From Marinobacter salarius (lineage in GTDB: Bacteria; Pseudomonadota; Gammaproteobacteria; Pseudomonadales; Oleiphilaceae): a stretch of DNA of 64,000 nt. The translations under genes were made by a program, and so were the position numbers. Positions within the stretch are counted from its first letter, which is position 1; each line of letters opens with the position of its first letter. Positions 62,601-64,000 of the stretch are shown here, in pieces. The notes under the pieces are model-generated. The model was not told where the DNA came from. It searched no databases and saw nothing but the letters and a program-made list of their open reading frames with translations. Location of the stretch: NCBI RefSeq assembly GCF_032922745.1, contig NZ_CP136693.1, positions 372,001 to 436,000 on the forward strand, in the 5' to 3' direction.

Positions 62601-62865
62601 ACCCCGGAATACCTGGCTATCAACCCGATGGGCAAAGTGCCTGCCATCGAGCATGGCAATACCGTGGTGACAGAAGTGGAGCCATCTGCGCCTACCTGGC
62701 GGACCAGTTTTCGGACAGGAAGCTGGCGCCACCGTCACAATCCCCTGAACGTGGCGCCTACTACCGCTGGCTATTCTTCATGGCGGGCCCCTTTGAAATG
62801 GCGGGGCGTGCACTGGCCTACGGCTGGAAAATCGATAGCAGTAATGTCCAGGTCGCCGGCTGTCG
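62601..62865 (+). pseudogene. Decayed glutathione S-transferase copy
   Basis: From ACCCCGGAATACCTGG on, it parallels the GST at 37470-38105: GYLAINPMGKVPAIEHGNTVVTEV, then a shift, then AICAYLADQFSDRKLAPPSQSPERG-YYRWLFFMAGPFEMAGRALAYGWKIDSSNVQ. One base is missing near 62680 (GTGGAGCC against GTGGCGGCC). The 5' third is absent and the 3' end is cut by the IS66 end at 62866. Confidence 0.88.
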
Positions 62866-64000
62866 GTAAGCGTCCGGCCATCACACCTTGTCAGTAGTAG
62901 CCGGCTTCCAGTTATGGGGCAATAGTTCATTGATGGCGTTGTTCTTCTGCGTCGGCAGGCGGGTCAGCACATCCTTCAGGTAGGCATAGGGATCATGCCC
63001 GTTGAGCTTGGCTGACTGGATCAATGTCATCACCGCAGCCGCACGCTGACCGCTGCGCAGCGACCCCGCGAACAGCCAGTTGGAACGACCCAGCGCCCAG
63101 GTCCGGATCTGGTTTTCTACCCAGTTGTTGTCGATGGGCACAGCGCCATCGCCCAGGTAGCGCGTCAGCGCCGCCCAACGTTTGAGGCTGTAATCCAGTG
63201 CTTTGGCTGTGCCGGAGCCATCCGGCACTTTCTGGCGGTGCGCCAACATCCACTGATGCAGCGCATCAGCAATGGGCCTGGCTTTCGCCTCCCGGGTCTC
63301 CTGCCGTTTGTCCGGAGGCAGGTCTTTGGTGTCCCGTTCGATCTCGTAGAGTCCACCAATGTACTCCAGTCAGTGCCTTGGCAGCCAGCTCACTTTTGTT
63401 GGCTTCGTGCAGGTCGTAGAATTTGCGCCGGACGTGGGCCATGCAGCCGATTTCGGTAATGCCGTTGCCGAACCCGGCTTTGTAGCCGGCGTAGTCGTCA
63501 CACACCAGCTTGCCTTGCCAGTCACCCAGGAAGGTGCGGGCGTGTTCACCCGCCCGGCTTGGGGCGAAGTCATAAACGGTGGCTTTCAGGTCCGAGAACG
63601 GCGTGGTGCAGTAGGCCCAGACGTAAGCCTTGTGGGTCTTTTTCTTGCCCGGAGCCAGCATGCTGACCGGGGTTTCATCGGCATGCAGAACGCCGTGTTC
63701 CAGTAAGGCGTTTCTCAACGCATCCACCAGGGGTTGCAACTGCACACCGCAGGCACCGACCCATTCGGCGAGTGTGGAACGTGGGATTTCGAGGCCAGCG
63801 TGACCGAAGATGCGTTCCTGACGGTACAGTGGCAGATGGTCCGCGTACTTGGCCACCAGCACCTGAGCCAGCAGCCCAGCAGTGGGGATGCCCTTGTCGA
63901 TCACCTGCGGTGGTACCGGTGCCTGGATCAAGGTCTCGCATTCGTTGCAGGCCCACTTGCCCCGGATGTGCCGCTCCACCGTGAACTCGCCCGGGACGTA
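62866..64000 (-). mobile_element. IS66-family insertion sequence (partial at right edge)
   Basis: The element end starts GTAAGCGTCCGGCCA at 62866, the GTAA start expected for IS66 ends. It interrupts the GST remnant; the eight bases GGCTGTCG just outside could be the target duplication if repeated at the other end, which is out of the window. The transposase gene follows. Confidence 0.8.
62881..64000 (-). pseudogene. IS66 transposase (TnpC), frameshifted and partial
   Basis: The frame runs off the right edge (…VPGEFTVERHIRGKWACNECETL). IS66 marks are VLHADETPV, VCDDYAGYKAGF and, after the break, DNNWVENQIRTWALGRSNWLFAGSLRSGQRAAA, giving the D-D-E catalytic residues. At 63367-63374 CAGT is duplicated (CAGTCAGT on the plus strand, ACTGACTG in the gene), a 4-base insertion. 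It shifts the frame: ANKSELAAKAL is followed by TGVHWW instead of EYIGGLYE. The rest resumes from about 63360 to the stop at 62881. So transposase is inactive unless the ribosome shifts. Confidence 0.9.

Noticed and set aside
1..64000. tRNA, rRNA and CRISPR arrays
   Set aside because: No cloverleaf, rRNA core sequence or regularly spaced short repeats were seen on reading the gaps; a covariance-model scan was not possible.

Overview
The window reads as a chromosome segment of a marine-type gammaproteobacterium, most like Marinobacter. This is an inference from gene content and protein style; no rRNA or marker gene is present to prove it. Most of the DNA is GC-moderate accessory and catabolic sequence. 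I saw no tRNA, rRNA or CRISPR array.

Region 1 (1-8.2 kb) is conflict-related. It holds the C-terminal part of a giant STAND-type NTPase that runs off the left edge. Convergent to it is an orphan type VI secretion effector (PAAR spike domain fused to a Tle1-like phospholipase) overlapping a lipoprotein gene, the likely immunity partner.

Region 2 (8.3-20.3 kb) is a same-strand run of small accessory genes: GNAT, LysE, VOC, ABM monooxygenase, a yafNO toxin-antitoxin pair and YciI proteins. It is built partly from direct repeats. A block of about 450 bp (YciI gene plus leader) occurs twice, 7345 bp apart, and the ABM gene occurs as two whole copies and one 3' fragment. Between the YciI copies lie a PhoD-like phosphatase, a trypsin-like protease, an HscC chaperone with a divergent J-like membrane partner, and a lipoprotein.

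Region 3 (20.3-40.2 kb) is a mosaic of regulator/enzyme pairs: AraC with aldo-keto reductase, HxlR with nitrilase, LysR with DoxX and an extradiol dioxygenase, TetR with a CrtI-like oxidoreductase, WYL with a GST, LysR with an azoreductase. It also has parDE, a DUF2959 lipoprotein, a DGPF/PhnB pair and a DUF2946-PepSY metal-handling pair.

Region 4 (40.2-52.9 kb) is branched-chain amino acid and acyl-CoA metabolism: an unrecognised 650-residue protein, a complete Liv-type ABC transporter, an acyl-CoA synthetase/thioesterase/hydrolase operon, and valine-degradation genes (mmsB frameshifted, a 3-hydroxyisobutyryl-CoA hydrolase, and a 5'-truncated enoyl-CoA hydratase). Similar palindromes precede livG and the synthetase gene, suggesting one regulator.

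Region 5 (53.3-62.2 kb) looks like an acquired catabolic module: acyl-CoA dehydrogenase, CoA-transferase, crotonase-fold enzyme, FAD oxidoreductase and a TRAP transporter, with a divergent GntR regulator and three copies of a TGATATATCA operator. It starts at the truncated hydratase and ends at a decayed GST copy broken by an IS66 element whose transposase has a 4-bp duplication frameshift and runs off the right edge.
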